A stretch of DNA of 64,000 nucleotides, taken from assembly GCA_018816905.1 (NCBI GenBank), contig JAHIVB010000008.1, positions 1 to 64,000 on the forward strand. Direction: 5' to 3'. Below, piece by piece: positions 9,246 to 17,138 of the stretch. The notes under the pieces were generated by a model. It ran no database searches. It was given only the letters and a program-made list of their open reading frames with translations, and had not been told where the DNA came from. Position numbers and translations under genes: made by a program. Positions within the stretch are counted from its first letter, which is position 1; each line of letters starts with the position of its first letter. This DNA comes from Bacillota bacterium (GTDB taxonomy: Bacteria > Bacillota_I > Bacilli_A > Izemoplasmatales > Hujiaoplasmataceae).

Positions 9246-9543
9246 TGGTTTCACCACCAAACAATTCAGCCTTGACAAGGTTGTCAATGATTTGAAGTTC
9301 GGGGACAAAATCACCAAAGTCGTGACGATAGGTCGGTTGAACTTCAATGAGTTCACCTTGCTCGAGCCTTCCTGTCAATGTCTTGATTTGAACTTGATTT
9401 CCCAAGGAAGCATCCTCGAGCAAGTGACCTTTGATCCACATTAATAGTGGTGTTTTCAAAGTGTCTTTTGGCAATGTCAAAGGACGCTCTTCAGGCAGAA
9501 GAACAACTTTTTTCACTAATACCCAGGTTCCTTTTTTTACCAA
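9238..9543 (-). CDS. ortA: 2-amino-4-oxopentanoate thiolase, alpha subunit
   Basis: Small partner (101 residues) of OrtB. The sequence has the family pattern of a short beta-rich protein with WIKGHLLEDASLG and a PTYRHDFG segment. The start is a TTG at 9543. The nearest in-frame codon after the ord stop, it has GAGGAG (overlapping the ord stop) about nine bases upstream, and no ATG exists in this frame nearby. It lies six bases from ord and overlaps ortB by eight. The TTG start may keep its level tied to its neighbours. Confidence 0.93.
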   Translation of the reverse strand: MVKKGTWVLVKKVVLLPEERPLTLPKDTLKTPLLMWIKGHLLEDASLGNQVQIKTLTGRLEQGELIEVQPTYRHDFGDFVPELQIIDNLVKAELFGGETSE

Positions 9544-9549
9544 AACAAA

Positions 9550-10602
9550 TCACTCCTCTTCCAAATATTGTCTTACGTCTCCCATAATGGCTCGAGGTAC
9601 AGGTAAATCAATCATGGTTTTTAATCCTGGTCTTGCATTTATGACATGAGGAATCATGTTCACACAGATGGCAATGGTTCCAATGCCTCCGTCAATTTCA
9701 GGCGTTATTGTCATGTGTACTTCTGGAGTCCCTTTGATAATGATTTCATCTTTGGTTGATACTCCGGCTAATCCTGGTTCGATTTGCTGAGGATGATGCA
9801 TGTGAATCGGAATTGAATTTTCCATTGTAGCCACGCATCTCATATCAACGCCACAGACATCGCCTTTTTTTGCAAAACCAAATGGAGATTTTCTGTCAAC
9901 CTCTGTAACAATGGGTGACATTGATTGCTCAAAAGAACTAATCTTAGATCCAAGTGACGCAGCAATCATGTGAGTGGATTCTTTAAACCCAACATGACCA
10001 GCTATTTCATGGCGTTTCATCTTTTCTTCGAATTCAGTGATGCTAAAACCAACACCTTGTTCTTCCATCACTGTTTTTCCGAAAGGAGAAAGACTGTTGA
10101 CGCGAGAAATATGAAATTCCTCCACATCACTCATAATCCCTGTTAGATTGATAGCTAAGAGGTCCATCATCATTCCTGGATTGACTCCGGTACCGAGAAC
10201 TGTAACCCCATATTCCTTTGCCATTCTATTCATTTCATTCGACAATTCAGGTTCACTAGCAAAGGGAAAGGCCATTTCTTCTGCGGTTGAAATGACATTG
10301 CATCGATGTTCAATCAATAATTTGATTTTAGGAAAAGCCGATGCTGTAAATGAATCAGTCGCAAGCAAAACCAGTTCAGGTTTTTCTTGTTCCAGCATCG
10401 ATTCGATGTCACTTGAAATCGTTACTTCATTTTGATTTGCTTTGATTTTCAATAATTCAAAAATGCTTTTTCCGACGATTTTCTCATATTGGTCACATAC
10501 ACCAACGATTTCAAAACCTTTTTTGTTTAAAATCATTCGTGCCATTCCAGAACCCATAGCTCCAAAACCCCAAATAGCAACTCTTATTTTATCTTTTCTC
10601 AT
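9550..10602 (-). CDS. ord: 2,4-diaminopentanoate dehydrogenase
   Basis: Oxidatively deaminates 2,4-diaminopentanoate at C4, giving 2-amino-4-ketopentanoate, ammonia and NAD(P)H. Residues 7-23 form a DapB-like Rossmann motif, VAIWGFGAMGSGMARM. Mid-protein, GTGVNPGMMMDLLAI is characteristic of this family. The length of 350 residues is normal. AGGAGG precedes the ATG with a six-base spacer. It lies nine bases after arcC, so the arginine-pathway genes and the ornithine pathway share one transcript. The ord-ortA-ortB-oraS-oraE order is the one described in clostridial ornithine clusters. Confidence 0.94.
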   Translation of the reverse strand: MRKDKIRVAIWGFGAMGSGMARMILNKKGFEIVGVCDQYEKIVGKSIFELLKIKANQNEVTISSDIESMLEQEKPELVLLATDSFTASAFPKIKLLIEHRCNVISTAEEMAFPFASEPELSNEMNRMAKEYGVTVLGTGVNPGMMMDLLAINLTGIMSDVEEFHISRVNSLSPFGKTVMEEQGVGFSITEFEEKMKRHEIAGHVGFKESTHMIAASLGSKISSFEQSMSPIVTEVDRKSPFGFAKKGDVCGVDMRCVATMENSIPIHMHHPQQIEPGLAGVSTKDEIIIKGTPEVHMTITPEIDGGIGTIAICVNMIPHVINARPGLKTMIDLPVPRAIMGDVRQYLEEE

Positions 10603-10611
10603 ACAAGCCTC

Positions 10612-11544
10612 CTATAGGTGAATCAAAGTGCCTGCATTGCCTTCGATAGCGGCTTTTGCCTCATCGAGAGACGCGATGATTGCAGTTCTTCCAGGTTTCT
10701 TTTCAACGAATGAGATCGCGGCTTGAACCTTTGGTAACATGCTGCCCTTAAGGAAATGGTTCTCTTTAATATGATTCTTTAATTCTTTTACTGAGATATC
10801 TCTAATACTGATTTCCTGAGGTGTTTTATAGTTCAATTTAATTTGATCGATGGCTGTCAATATAACAAGTGAATCAGCATTGATTTGATCTGCGAGAGTT
10901 GCACTTGCGAAATCTTTGTCAATGACTGCGGCTACCCCAATGAATTTATTGTTGTCTTTAATGACAGGGATTCCTCCCCCACCTACTGTAATTACGACAT
11001 GACCTTCTTTAATCAACGAATGAATCACTTCAAGTTCGACAATTTTTACCGGAATGGGAGAAGGAACAACTCTTCTATATCCTCTAGAAGCATCTTCAAT
11101 CATCACATATCCTCTTAAACTAGCAAGCTTCTCGGATTCCTCTTTTGAATAGAAACTACCAATCGGTTTCGAAGGATGTTGAAAAGCAGAGTCTTTCGGG
11201 TCGACTTCAACTTGTGTAATAATGGTTGCGACATGTTTGTCGAACCCTCTGTTTCGCAATTCTTCTTGAAGCGCATTTTGAAGGTGATATCCTATGTAGC
11301 CTTGGCTCATAGCACCGCATTCTGGGAAAGGCATTGCAGGAGTGACATCGCTATGATTTGTAGCCACTTCAAATGCGAGATTAATCATTCCTACTTGCGG
11401 ACCGTTTCCGTGAGCTAGAATGACTTGATGTCCGTCTTCAATGAGATCAGCTATCGGTTTCACTGCATGTGCAACTTTCTCTATTTGTTCCTGAGGATTG
11501 TTCCCGAGGGCATTGCCTCCGAGAGCTACGACGATTGTTTTCAT
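10612..11544 (-). CDS. arcC: Carbamate kinase
   Basis: Transfers phosphate from carbamoyl phosphate to ADP, the ATP-forming step of citrulline catabolism. The 310-residue protein starts [10 protein letters not shown] and carries [18 protein letters not shown] and the [13 protein letters not shown] segment of the family. Its ATG overlaps the arcB stop (ATGA), with AGGTGG seven bases upstream. The presence of a kinase here, rather than a carbamoyl-phosphate synthetase, shows that the pathway runs catabolically. Confidence 0.96.
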   Translation of the reverse strand: MKTIVVALGGNALGNNPQEQIEKVAHAVKPIADLIEDGHQVILAHGNGPQVGMINLAFEVATNHSDVTPAMPFPECGAMSQGYIGYHLQNALQEELRNRGFDKHVATIITQVEVDPKDSAFQHPSKPIGSFYSKEESEKLASLRGYVMIEDASRGYRRVVPSPIPVKIVELEVIHSLIKEGHVVITVGGGGIPVIKDNNKFIGVAAVIDKDFASATLADQINADSLVILTAIDQIKLNYKTPQEISIRDISVKELKNHIKENHFLKGSMLPKVQAAISFVEKKPGRTAIIASLDEAKAAIEGNAGTLIHL

Positions 11545-12542
11545 ATTTTTCCACCTAATGTCGCATACATGACAGCTTTAATTGTGTGAAGCCTGTTTTC
11601 AGCTTCATCAAAAACAACGGACTTGGATGATTCGAAAACATCTTCTGTGACCTCAAGTCCTTCCAATTGGTATTTTTCATATATAGATTTACCCATGCTT
11701 GTCTCCAAATTATGAAATGCAGGAAGACAGTGCATAAAAATAGATCTTGAAGAAGTGTTCTTCATAGCAGTTGCATTCACTTGATAAGGAAGAAGTAGTT
11801 TGATTCTTTCATTCCATACTTCCTCTGGTTCTCCCATAGAGACCCAAACGTCTGTATAAACGACATCTGCATCTTTGCTGCCCATATAGGGGTCTTCGGT
11901 AAAAGTGATGCTACCACCAGAATTAGCCGCTAGTTCGACACATTTTTCGATTAATTCAGTCTCTGGCCATAATGTTTTTGGTGCGCATCCGGTAAAATGA
12001 AGCCCCATAATTGCAGACCCAATCATGAGTGAGTTGCCCATGTTGTTTCTTGCATCTCCAAAATATGTAAATTTGACACCTTCAAGGTGACCCAAATGTT
12101 CTTGTATTGTCAAAAAGTCAGCCAATATTTGAGTTGGATGATATTTATCTGTCAAACCGTTCCAAACCGGTACATTTGAGTAATCTCTTAGAATCTCAAC
12201 GGTTTCTTGTTTGAAACCTCTATATTCGATTCCGTCATACATTCTACCTAAAACTCTGGCTGTATCCTTAATGCTTTCCTTTTTCCCCATCTGAGATCCG
12301 GTTGGACCCAAATAGGTCACTTGCATTCCTAGATCGTAAGCTCCGACTTCAAAAGCACACCGTGTTCTAGTTGAATCTTTTTCAAATAGAAGTACGACAT
12401 TTTTCCCCTCAAGCTGACGATTTTTGATACCGTTTTGTTTCTCTTCCTTCAATCTTTTCGAAAGTGATAGAAGGGTATAGATTTCCTCTTTTGAAAAATC
12501 TAGCAGTGTAATAAAACTTTTTCCCACAAATGATTGACTCAT
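11541..12542 (-). CDS. arcB: Ornithine carbamoyltransferase, catabolic
   Basis: Phosphorolyses citrulline to ornithine and carbamoyl phosphate (the reverse direction is possible chemically). The carbamoyl-phosphate motif STRTR sits in [13 protein letters not shown], and HCLPAFH marks the ornithine-side region. The start is the second of two adjacent ATGs, six bases after AGGAGG. An in-frame ATG further upstream precedes the Shine-Dalgarno and is rejected. It is the first gene of the nine-gene operon. An anabolic ArgF role is less likely because carbamate kinase and ornithine degradation genes follow. No arginine deiminase gene is adjacent. Confidence 0.95.
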   Translation of the reverse strand: MSQSFVGKSFITLLDFSKEEIYTLLSLSKRLKEEKQNGIKNRQLEGKNVVLLFEKDSTRTRCAFEVGAYDLGMQVTYLGPTGSQMGKKESIKDTARVLGRMYDGIEYRGFKQETVEILRDYSNVPVWNGLTDKYHPTQILADFLTIQEHLGHLEGVKFTYFGDARNNMGNSLMIGSAIMGLHFTGCAPKTLWPETELIEKCVELAANSGGSITFTEDPYMGSKDADVVYTDVWVSMGEPEEVWNERIKLLLPYQVNATAMKNTSSRSIFMHCLPAFHNLETSMGKSIYEKYQLEGLEVTEDVFESSKSVVFDEAENRLHTIKAVMYATLGGKI

Positions 12543-12612
12543 CATGTTCCTCCTGTGCATATATTGTTCTTCTTTTTTTAATCAAAAAAAAGAATGCAAT
12601 CTTCTATACAAA

Positions 12613-12635
12613 ATTATATCATTAAAGCGCTTACA
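12613..12635 (-). promoter_or_regulatory. arcB promoter -10 with overlapping cre-like operator
   Basis: Minus-strand TATAAT (complement of 12613-12618) lies about 70 bases before arcB. Directly upstream, 12621-12635 reads ATTAAAGCGCTTACA, which fits the catabolite-responsive element pattern WTGNAANCGNWNNCW except at the G. The site would fall between -35 and -10, a repressing position. The -35 itself is poor. The site call rests on consensus only. Confidence 0.5.
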
Positions 12636-12761
12636 AAGAAACACCCTATCGGCATGAATTGGCAAATTTGTCGTACTGTATCATAGTAAAACAAGAAAGA
12701 GAGATTCATTTAATCCATATTTTTTGAATTTTATTGTATAATGATATTGAGGTGATATTTT

Positions 12762-13154
12762 ATGGCATTAGACAATATTCAACTAGAGTTTTCAAATGAT
12801 TTTGTTGGCAAGATGATTTCTCCTACAGGTACAGTTTTAATTGGTGACCAACCCAATGGAATTCAACCTTACCATTTGCTTTTTGGAGCGCTTGGATCTT
12901 GTTTTTACTCTACATTTTTGGCAATTGCGACCAAGAAGAGATTAACTTTTGGAAGCGTTAAGGTAGAAGTAAGCGGACAGAAACGTTCTGGAGAAGTACA
13001 AACTCTAGAATGGGTAAACATCAAAGTCTCGATAACGAATCCATCGAATGAAGCGTTGTTAACGAGAAGCGCTGAATTAGGAACCAGATTCTGTTCGATT
13101 CACAACACGATTGCACATGTTGCAGAGATGCATCTGGAAGTATTATTTATCTGA
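12762..13154 (+). CDS. OsmC-family peroxiredoxin-like protein
   Basis: Probable thiol-dependent hydroperoxide reductase or redox protein. The 130-residue length and the two family cysteines fit: Cys47 in FGALGSCFYS and Cys111 in GTRFCSIHNT. The start follows GAGGTGAT by five bases. TATAAT at 12737-12742 supplies a -10. It stands alone, divergent from the arginine/ornithine operon and convergent with the fluoride-controlled antiporter. Substrate (organic hydroperoxide or other) cannot be read from sequence. Confidence 0.9.
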   Translation: MALDNIQLEFSNDFVGKMISPTGTVLIGDQPNGIQPYHLLFGALGSCFYSTFLAIATKKRLTFGSVKVEVSGQKRSGEVQTLEWVNIKVSITNPSNEALLTRSAELGTRFCSIHNTIAHVAEMHLEVLFI

Positions 13155-13169
13155 TAGCTTTCAATAGAA

Positions 13170-13197
13170 AACGTCCCAAAAAATGGGACGTTTTTTC
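13170..13197 (+). terminator. Terminator between the OsmC gene and the antiporter
   Basis: AACGTCCCA (13170-13178) pairs with TGGGACGTT (13184-13192), followed by a T run. The other strand has TTTTC after the stem, so it probably serves both convergent genes. Confidence 0.85.
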
Positions 13198-14384
13198 TAT
13201 ATTTCTGGTGTTGATTCAAGGAACTTATTCGCAGTTGTATCGATTAAAATTGCTCCAATTGGCGCGCTAATCATAATGGATACGACTGCAACGGTGAGAA
13301 TCAAACTACCTGCAGGAATTCCAAGGGCTAAAGGAATGGCTCCGATGGCTGCTTGAACCGTTGCTTTTGGAAGATATGAGAAACTCACAAACAACTTTTC
13401 TTTCCTGGAAAGTCCTGTTTTTGAGCAAATCAAATAGACACTCGCCATACGAAGGATTAATGATACTACGATTAAGATTACTGCTAACAAACCAATGTTT
13501 TTAAGCACTGAAATATCCATTAAGGCACCGACTAAAACAAAAAGCATAATCTCTGCACCAACCCATATTTTTGAGAATTTGAGTGTCAGCCTTGAGGCTA
13601 ATGCAGGATAGAATTTCAATATCGTACCACCCAGCACCATGATTGACAGCAATCCAGATATGGGGACAAAAGGTTTCAATACGGTTTCAAGAAAAATCAT
13701 TAAAAATGCGACTCCAAATAGTACAAATACTTTTACCGTGTCACGGATATGAAATTTCTTAAATAAAAAAACCATTAACAGCCCGATAATAATTCCTAAT
13801 ACAATCCCTAATACAATTGAAATTGGCAATTGAAAAACAGCTGAAAGAGAGTACTGATTGGTCTGATATATTTGGACAAATGAAGTAAACAAGATAATGA
13901 CGTATATATCGTCGAGTGACGCCCCGGCAAGAATCATTTGAGGTATTGATTTTTGGGTTCCTTTTTTAGTTTCAATCAAATGAATCATTCTCGGAACAAC
14001 GACAGCTGGGCTGACGGCAGCTACAACACTACCCAGTATAAGACTTTCGATCAAGGAAATATCAAATATGATTGGAGAAAGCAAAGCAATGACCACGATT
14101 TCAACGGTTGCAGGAATGAAACTAAGAAGAATAGCAGGTCGTCCTACTTTCTTTAAATCCTTGAGATCAACAGTCAGACCAGCTCTAATTAAAATCACAA
14201 TTAAGGCAATCTGTCTTAAATCTGCAGAAACGTTCAATATTTGAGAATCAATTAGATTTAAGACATAAGGTCCAAGTAAAATACCAGTAAGAATCATGGA
14301 TATAATTCCTGGAATTTTTAATTTTTGGAATATGCTTGTTAATACAAGGCTTACAAGAATGATAAGAGAGATACTGAGTAACAT
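13197..14384 (-). CDS. Cation/proton antiporter (CPA superfamily) under fluoride riboswitch control
   Basis: An integral membrane protein of 395 residues with about 12 hydrophobic segments and the CPA antiporter layout. It has an early GPYVLNLIDS loop, VVAAVSPAVVVPRM in helix 4 and paired aspartates (Asp158-Asp159, in ASLDDIY) where antiporters bind Na+ and H+. It most likely exchanges Na+ (or another monovalent cation) for H+. GGAGG lies seven bases before the ATG and directly follows the terminator of an upstream riboswitch. The riboswitch places the gene in the fluoride-resistance response, where antiporters are a known minor class beside CrcB and CLC-F. Whether it moves fluoride itself is unknown. 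Confidence 0.88.
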   Translation of the reverse strand: MLLSISLIILVSLVLTSIFQKLKIPGIISMILTGILLGPYVLNLIDSQILNVSADLRQIALIVILIRAGLTVDLKDLKKVGRPAILLSFIPATVEIVVIALLSPIIFDISLIESLILGSVVAAVSPAVVVPRMIHLIETKKGTQKSIPQMILAGASLDDIYVIILFTSFVQIYQTNQYSLSAVFQLPISIVLGIVLGIIIGLLMVFLFKKFHIRDTVKVFVLFGVAFLMIFLETVLKPFVPISGLLSIMVLGGTILKFYPALASRLTLKFSKIWVGAEIMLFVLVGALMDISVLKNIGLLAVILIVVSLILRMASVYLICSKTGLSRKEKLFVSFSYLPKATVQAAIGAIPLALGIPAGSLILTVAVVSIMISAPIGAILIDTTANKFLESTPEI

Positions 14385-14396
14385 AGGTGAACCTCC

Positions 14397-14428
14397 AAAA
14401 AAAAATCTACAACAAAAAATGTTGTAGA
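14397..14428 (-). terminator. Riboswitch expression platform: intrinsic terminator
   Basis: On the minus strand, TCTACAAC (14428-14421) pairs with GTTGTAGA (14413-14406), followed by nine T (14405-14397) and then at once by the GGAGG ribosome binding site of the antiporter. The first bases of the stem also belong to the 3' arm of the aptamer pseudoknot, so aptamer folding and termination compete. Confidence 0.85.
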
Positions 14429-14481
14429 AGTCATCAGCTTTCGCGGTTTAAGTGTGAACTACGGGAGAACCTCATTCCCTA
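14421..14481 (-). ncRNA. Fluoride riboswitch aptamer (crcB motif)
   Basis: Read on the minus strand from about 14479. P1 is GGGA (14479-14476) with UCCC (14466-14463), enclosing the loop AUGAGGUUC. GAGGUU of that loop (14473-14468) pairs with GACUUC (14432-14427) as a six-base pseudoknot. Between them are the conserved AAACCGC, a short GC-GAAA-GC hairpin, and GCUGAUG. This arrangement and the AUGAGG, AAAC and CUGAUG signatures match the crystallised Thermotoga petrophila fluoride riboswitch as I remember it, with compensatory changes in the pseudoknot. Ligand binding should block the terminator, so fluoride turns expression on. A covariance search with the crcB/fluoride Rfam model would settle it. 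Confidence 0.9.
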
Positions 14482-14487
14482 TCATTG

Positions 14488-14516
14488 ATTGTAATTTGTT
14501 TATAGGAAATTGTCAA
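14488..14516 (-). promoter_or_regulatory. Promoter of the fluoride riboswitch/antiporter transcript
   Basis: Minus-strand TTGACA (14516-14511), a 17-base spacer and TACAAT (14493-14488). Transcription would begin near 14481, just before the aptamer. Confidence 0.8.
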
Positions 14517-14791
14517 GGAAAACAGTGAATCTATGCATTAGAGCTCAGTTTTTTTTATAAATAATAACTAATCGATCATGCTGTATAAAAAGTGTTGCTA
14601 ATTTCATTTTCTCAATCAAAAAATAAGAGAAGCACAAGTAATTGTTGATTGTTGCGAAGCCTATAATAAGCGTTGTTTTGTATAATTTTCTATTTAAAAA
14701 TGTTTAAATATATTTTATCTTCTATACTCTCATTTTTCCTTGATTTTTTTCATGAAAATCGCTAACAAGCGCCAAATTTTACAAAATTGCC

Positions 14792-14820
14792 TTGACTTTT
14801 ATCAATATACATAGTATATA
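14792..14820 (+). promoter_or_regulatory. Candidate promoter P1 of the opp operon
   Basis: TTGACT (14792-14797), a 17-base spacer and TATATA (14815-14820). It would give a leader of about 170 bases before oppB. Confidence 0.55.
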
Positions 14821-14828
14821 TAGGTATC

Positions 14829-14842
14829 AATTCTCGAAAATT
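14829..14842 (+). promoter_or_regulatory. Palindrome 1 at the P1 start site (candidate operator)
   Basis: AATTCTCGAAAATT is a 14-base near-palindrome (one mismatch) lying just after the P1 -10. A near-identical copy lies at P2. Confidence 0.4.
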
Positions 14843-14943
14843 GAAATCGTTGTGTGAAAACAAATGAGGTGGAAGATGACGGGTTTTTACAGATAAAACC
14901 TTTGTCATGAAAACGTTCTTTTTGTTTTTTTTCATATATGCAC

Positions 14944-14972
14944 TTGTATATATTCAACAATTGATGTATAAT
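14944..14972 (+). promoter_or_regulatory. Candidate promoter P2 of the opp operon
   Basis: TTGTAT (14944-14949), a 17-base spacer and TATAAT (14967-14972). Its start site near 14979 leaves the TTG at 15000 as the first usable oppB start. Confidence 0.6.
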
Positions 14973-14983
14973 TTTCGAAAATT
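14970..14983 (+). promoter_or_regulatory. Palindrome 2 at the P2 start site (candidate operator)
   Basis: AATTTTCGAAAATT is a perfect 14-base palindrome overlapping the P2 -10 end and the expected transcription start. It differs from palindrome 1 by one base. Confidence 0.45.
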
Positions 14984-14999
14984 TCATGGGGGTTTCAAA

Positions 15000-15953
15000 T
15001 TGAAGAATTACTATGTTCAACGTGTCCTTTACGCGCTATTTACTTTATACATCGTGATTACAGTCACTTTTTTCATGATGCATGCAATCCCTGGAGGACC
15101 TTTTACCAGAGAGAGACATTTACCGCCTGAAATTGAAGCAATATTAAATGAGAAATATCATCTTGACGATCCTTTATTCAAGCAATACATTGACTATCTA
15201 GGCGGAGTTGTTACTTTTGACCTTGGACCTTCGTTCAAAGAACTAGGCTTGACTGTCAATGACTTAATTCGAGAAGGATTCCCCAGCAGTATGAATGTCG
15301 GATTGGTTTCAGTCATCATGATTATTGCGATTGGAGTGCCTTTAGGAATTATTTCAGCTCTGAAACAGAATAAGTTTATTGACCACGCTGCGATGTTCCT
15401 GGCGACGCTTGGGGTTACTATTCCATCCTTCGTTATAGCAACATTGTTTATCACCCTGATTGCTGCGAACTTTACTTTCATACCGATATCGTGGGTGAAC
15501 GATCCGCAGAATGTAGGGGATGCGATATTCCGGTATATCGGCCCTGTAATCGCACTTTCCGGATATTCATTGTCATTCGTATCACGGTTAACACGTTCTA
15601 GCATGCTTGAAGTTTTGAGACAAGATTATATAAGAACCGCACGCGCGAACGGATTATCTGAAAGAAGAGTAATCTTCAAACATGCTTTGAAAAACGCATT
15701 AATTCCTGTTGTTACTTATGTTGGACCAATGGCAGCTGCCATTTTAACAGGGTCCTTTGTAGTAGAAAGAATCTTTGTCATTCCTGGAATCGGACGCTAT
15801 TTCGTTGAAAGCGTTAGTAACCGTGATTACACCGTAATTATTGGTATGACGATATTTTATGCAGCTCTATACATTGTGATGGTCTTACTGGTTGATGTCG
15901 CATACGCATTTATCGACCCACGAATTAGACTCGGAAAGAAGATGGGTGATTAG
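15000..15953 (+). CDS. oppB: Oligopeptide ABC transporter permease OppB
   Basis: One of two membrane subunits of the peptide importer. The N-terminus (YYVQRVLYALFTLYIVITVT, then HAIPGGPF) is the classic OppB first helix, and the C-terminal half has the EAA-type loop (DYIRTARANGLSERRVIFKHALKNA). About six membrane segments and 317 residues are normal. I choose the TTG at 15000, seven bases after GGGGG. The frame is open back to an ATG at 14907, but that ATG has no ribosome binding site and precedes promoter P2. The operon order is oppB-C-D-F-A. Confidence 0.92.
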   Translation: MKNYYVQRVLYALFTLYIVITVTFFMMHAIPGGPFTRERHLPPEIEAILNEKYHLDDPLFKQYIDYLGGVVTFDLGPSFKELGLTVNDLIREGFPSSMNVGLVSVIMIIAIGVPLGIISALKQNKFIDHAAMFLATLGVTIPSFVIATLFITLIAANFTFIPISWVNDPQNVGDAIFRYIGPVIALSGYSLSFVSRLTRSSMLEVLRQDYIRTARANGLSERRVIFKHALKNALIPVVTYVGPMAAAILTGSFVVERIFVIPGIGRYFVESVSNRDYTVIIGMTIFYAALYIVMVLLVDVAYAFIDPRIRLGKKMGD

Positions 15954-15954
15954 T

Positions 15955-17133
15955 GTGAATAAGAACGATTTTAACTATGTAGAGAGTTCAAAAAAATTAA
16001 ATAAGGAACAAATCCGTCCAAGCTTGACTTATTGGAAAGATGCTTGGAGAAGACTCAAAAAAAATAAAATGGCAATGGCTGGAATGATTGGTGTTTTGCT
16101 CATTGTTGCAATAGCTATTTTTGGACCGATGTTTTCTAAATATAATTATTCAGATCAAATTACAGATTTTTCAAACACACCTCCTCGTATGGAAATTTAT
16201 CAAATCGAGGAAGGCACTTATGTTTTCCTTTCAGCTCAGTATAGATTATTCATTGTCACTGATTCTGGAGAAATTATAGAAAGACTTGATCAAACAGACA
16301 CTGATATAGTAAATAGGATATATACTTATGATAATCACGGTGAACCTGTGTATTTAGATTATTCCTATAGATTAATTCCTGATTCTGAAATTGATTTCAA
16401 ATTAACATACAAAGGAGTCAGCACTACAGAGCAGTATGATAAGGTATGGAATACTACTTTTTTACTCGGATCGGATAATTTAGGCCGTGACGTCTTGACC
16501 AGAGTCATGTATGGTGCTAGAATTTCATTGACGGTTGCTCTTGTTGCTACAATTGTTAATCTATTTATTGGTGTTACCTACGGAGCCTTTTCAGGCTTAG
16601 AAGGTGGAAAAATCGATAACATCATGATGAGAATCGTTGATATCATTAACTCGATTCCATTATTGCTTTACGTCATTCTATTAATGGTCATCATTGATGA
16701 CAGAGGGTTGTGGACGATTATCATCACTCTCGGATCGATTTATTGGGTCGGCATGGCCCGGCTGGTTCGTGGTCAAGTTTTAGGATTGAAAGAGCAAGAA
16801 TATGTTCTGGCTGCTAGAACCATCGGAGTCAGAAGAGCAAAAATCATTTCAAGACATTTGATTCCAAATGCGATGGGGCCTATCCTGGTATCTATGACCA
16901 TGATGATTCCAACCGCAGTATTTACTGAGTCATTCTTAAGTTTTATCGGTTTAGGTATTTCTGCACCACAAGCATCTTGGGGAACACTCGCCAATGACGC
17001 TCTTAGTGCGCTTTCAGTATATCCTTACCAATTGATGATTCCATCGCTTGCTATTGCGCTGACGATGCTATCATTCAACTTCCTTGGTGACGGCTTGAGA
17101 AGTGCGTTGGATCCAAGATTGAGGAAGGGGTAA
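15955..17133 (+). CDS. oppC: Oligopeptide ABC transporter permease OppC, with enlarged extracytoplasmic loop
   Basis: Second membrane subunit of the peptide importer. The cytosolic N-terminal segment and first helix (about residues 38-58) are followed by an unusually long hydrophilic stretch (about 65-175), then the family motif LLGSDNLGRDVLTRV and five further helices with the EAA loop (EYVLAARTIGVRRAKIISRHLIPNA). At 392 residues it is roughly 90 longer than a standard OppC, all in the first outer loop. The start is the GTG at 15955, seven bases after GGGTG and one base after the oppB stop. Upstream in-frame ATGs lie inside oppB. Confidence 0.92.
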   Translation: MNKNDFNYVESSKKLNKEQIRPSLTYWKDAWRRLKKNKMAMAGMIGVLLIVAIAIFGPMFSKYNYSDQITDFSNTPPRMEIYQIEEGTYVFLSAQYRLFIVTDSGEIIERLDQTDTDIVNRIYTYDNHGEPVYLDYSYRLIPDSEIDFKLTYKGVSTTEQYDKVWNTTFLLGSDNLGRDVLTRVMYGARISLTVALVATIVNLFIGVTYGAFSGLEGGKIDNIMMRIVDIINSIPLLLYVILLMVIIDDRGLWTIIITLGSIYWVGMARLVRGQVLGLKEQEYVLAARTIGVRRAKIISRHLIPNAMGPILVSMTMMIPTAVFTESFLSFIGLGISAPQASWGTLANDALSALSVYPYQLMIPSLAIALTMLSFNFLGDGLRSALDPRLRKG

Positions 17134-17138
17134 AATAT

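Larger units (their letters stand above)
14517..14999. other. Intergenic region upstream of oppB: two promoters, two palindromes, no gene seen
   Basis: This AT-rich stretch separates the divergent antiporter and opp transcripts. Bases 14517-14790 show nothing I can assign. The part from 14790 on holds promoter P1, promoter P2, two related palindromes and a near-cre sequence (14907-14921), each described separately. An imperfect hairpin at about 14876-14906 lies in the P1 leader. I see no convincing gene: a frame open from 14907 is the upstream extension of oppB, and it begins before P2. Confidence 0.6.

Noticed and set aside
14430-14445. GAAA and CUGAUGA on the minus strand, resembling hammerhead ribozyme core pieces
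   Set aside because: The two pieces are one base apart and in the wrong order, with no stems I-III or NUH site. They are conserved parts of the fluoride aptamer.
14876-14896. Six-codon ORF (MTGFYR) after GAGGTGG in the opp P1 leader
   Set aside because: Too short to support, no attenuator linked to it, and it lies within an imperfect hairpin that explains the sequence equally well.
14907-14999. 31-codon N-terminal extension of OppB from the ATG at 14907
   Set aside because: No ribosome binding site, upstream of promoter P2, and not part of normal OppB. The TTG at 15000 fits the family start.
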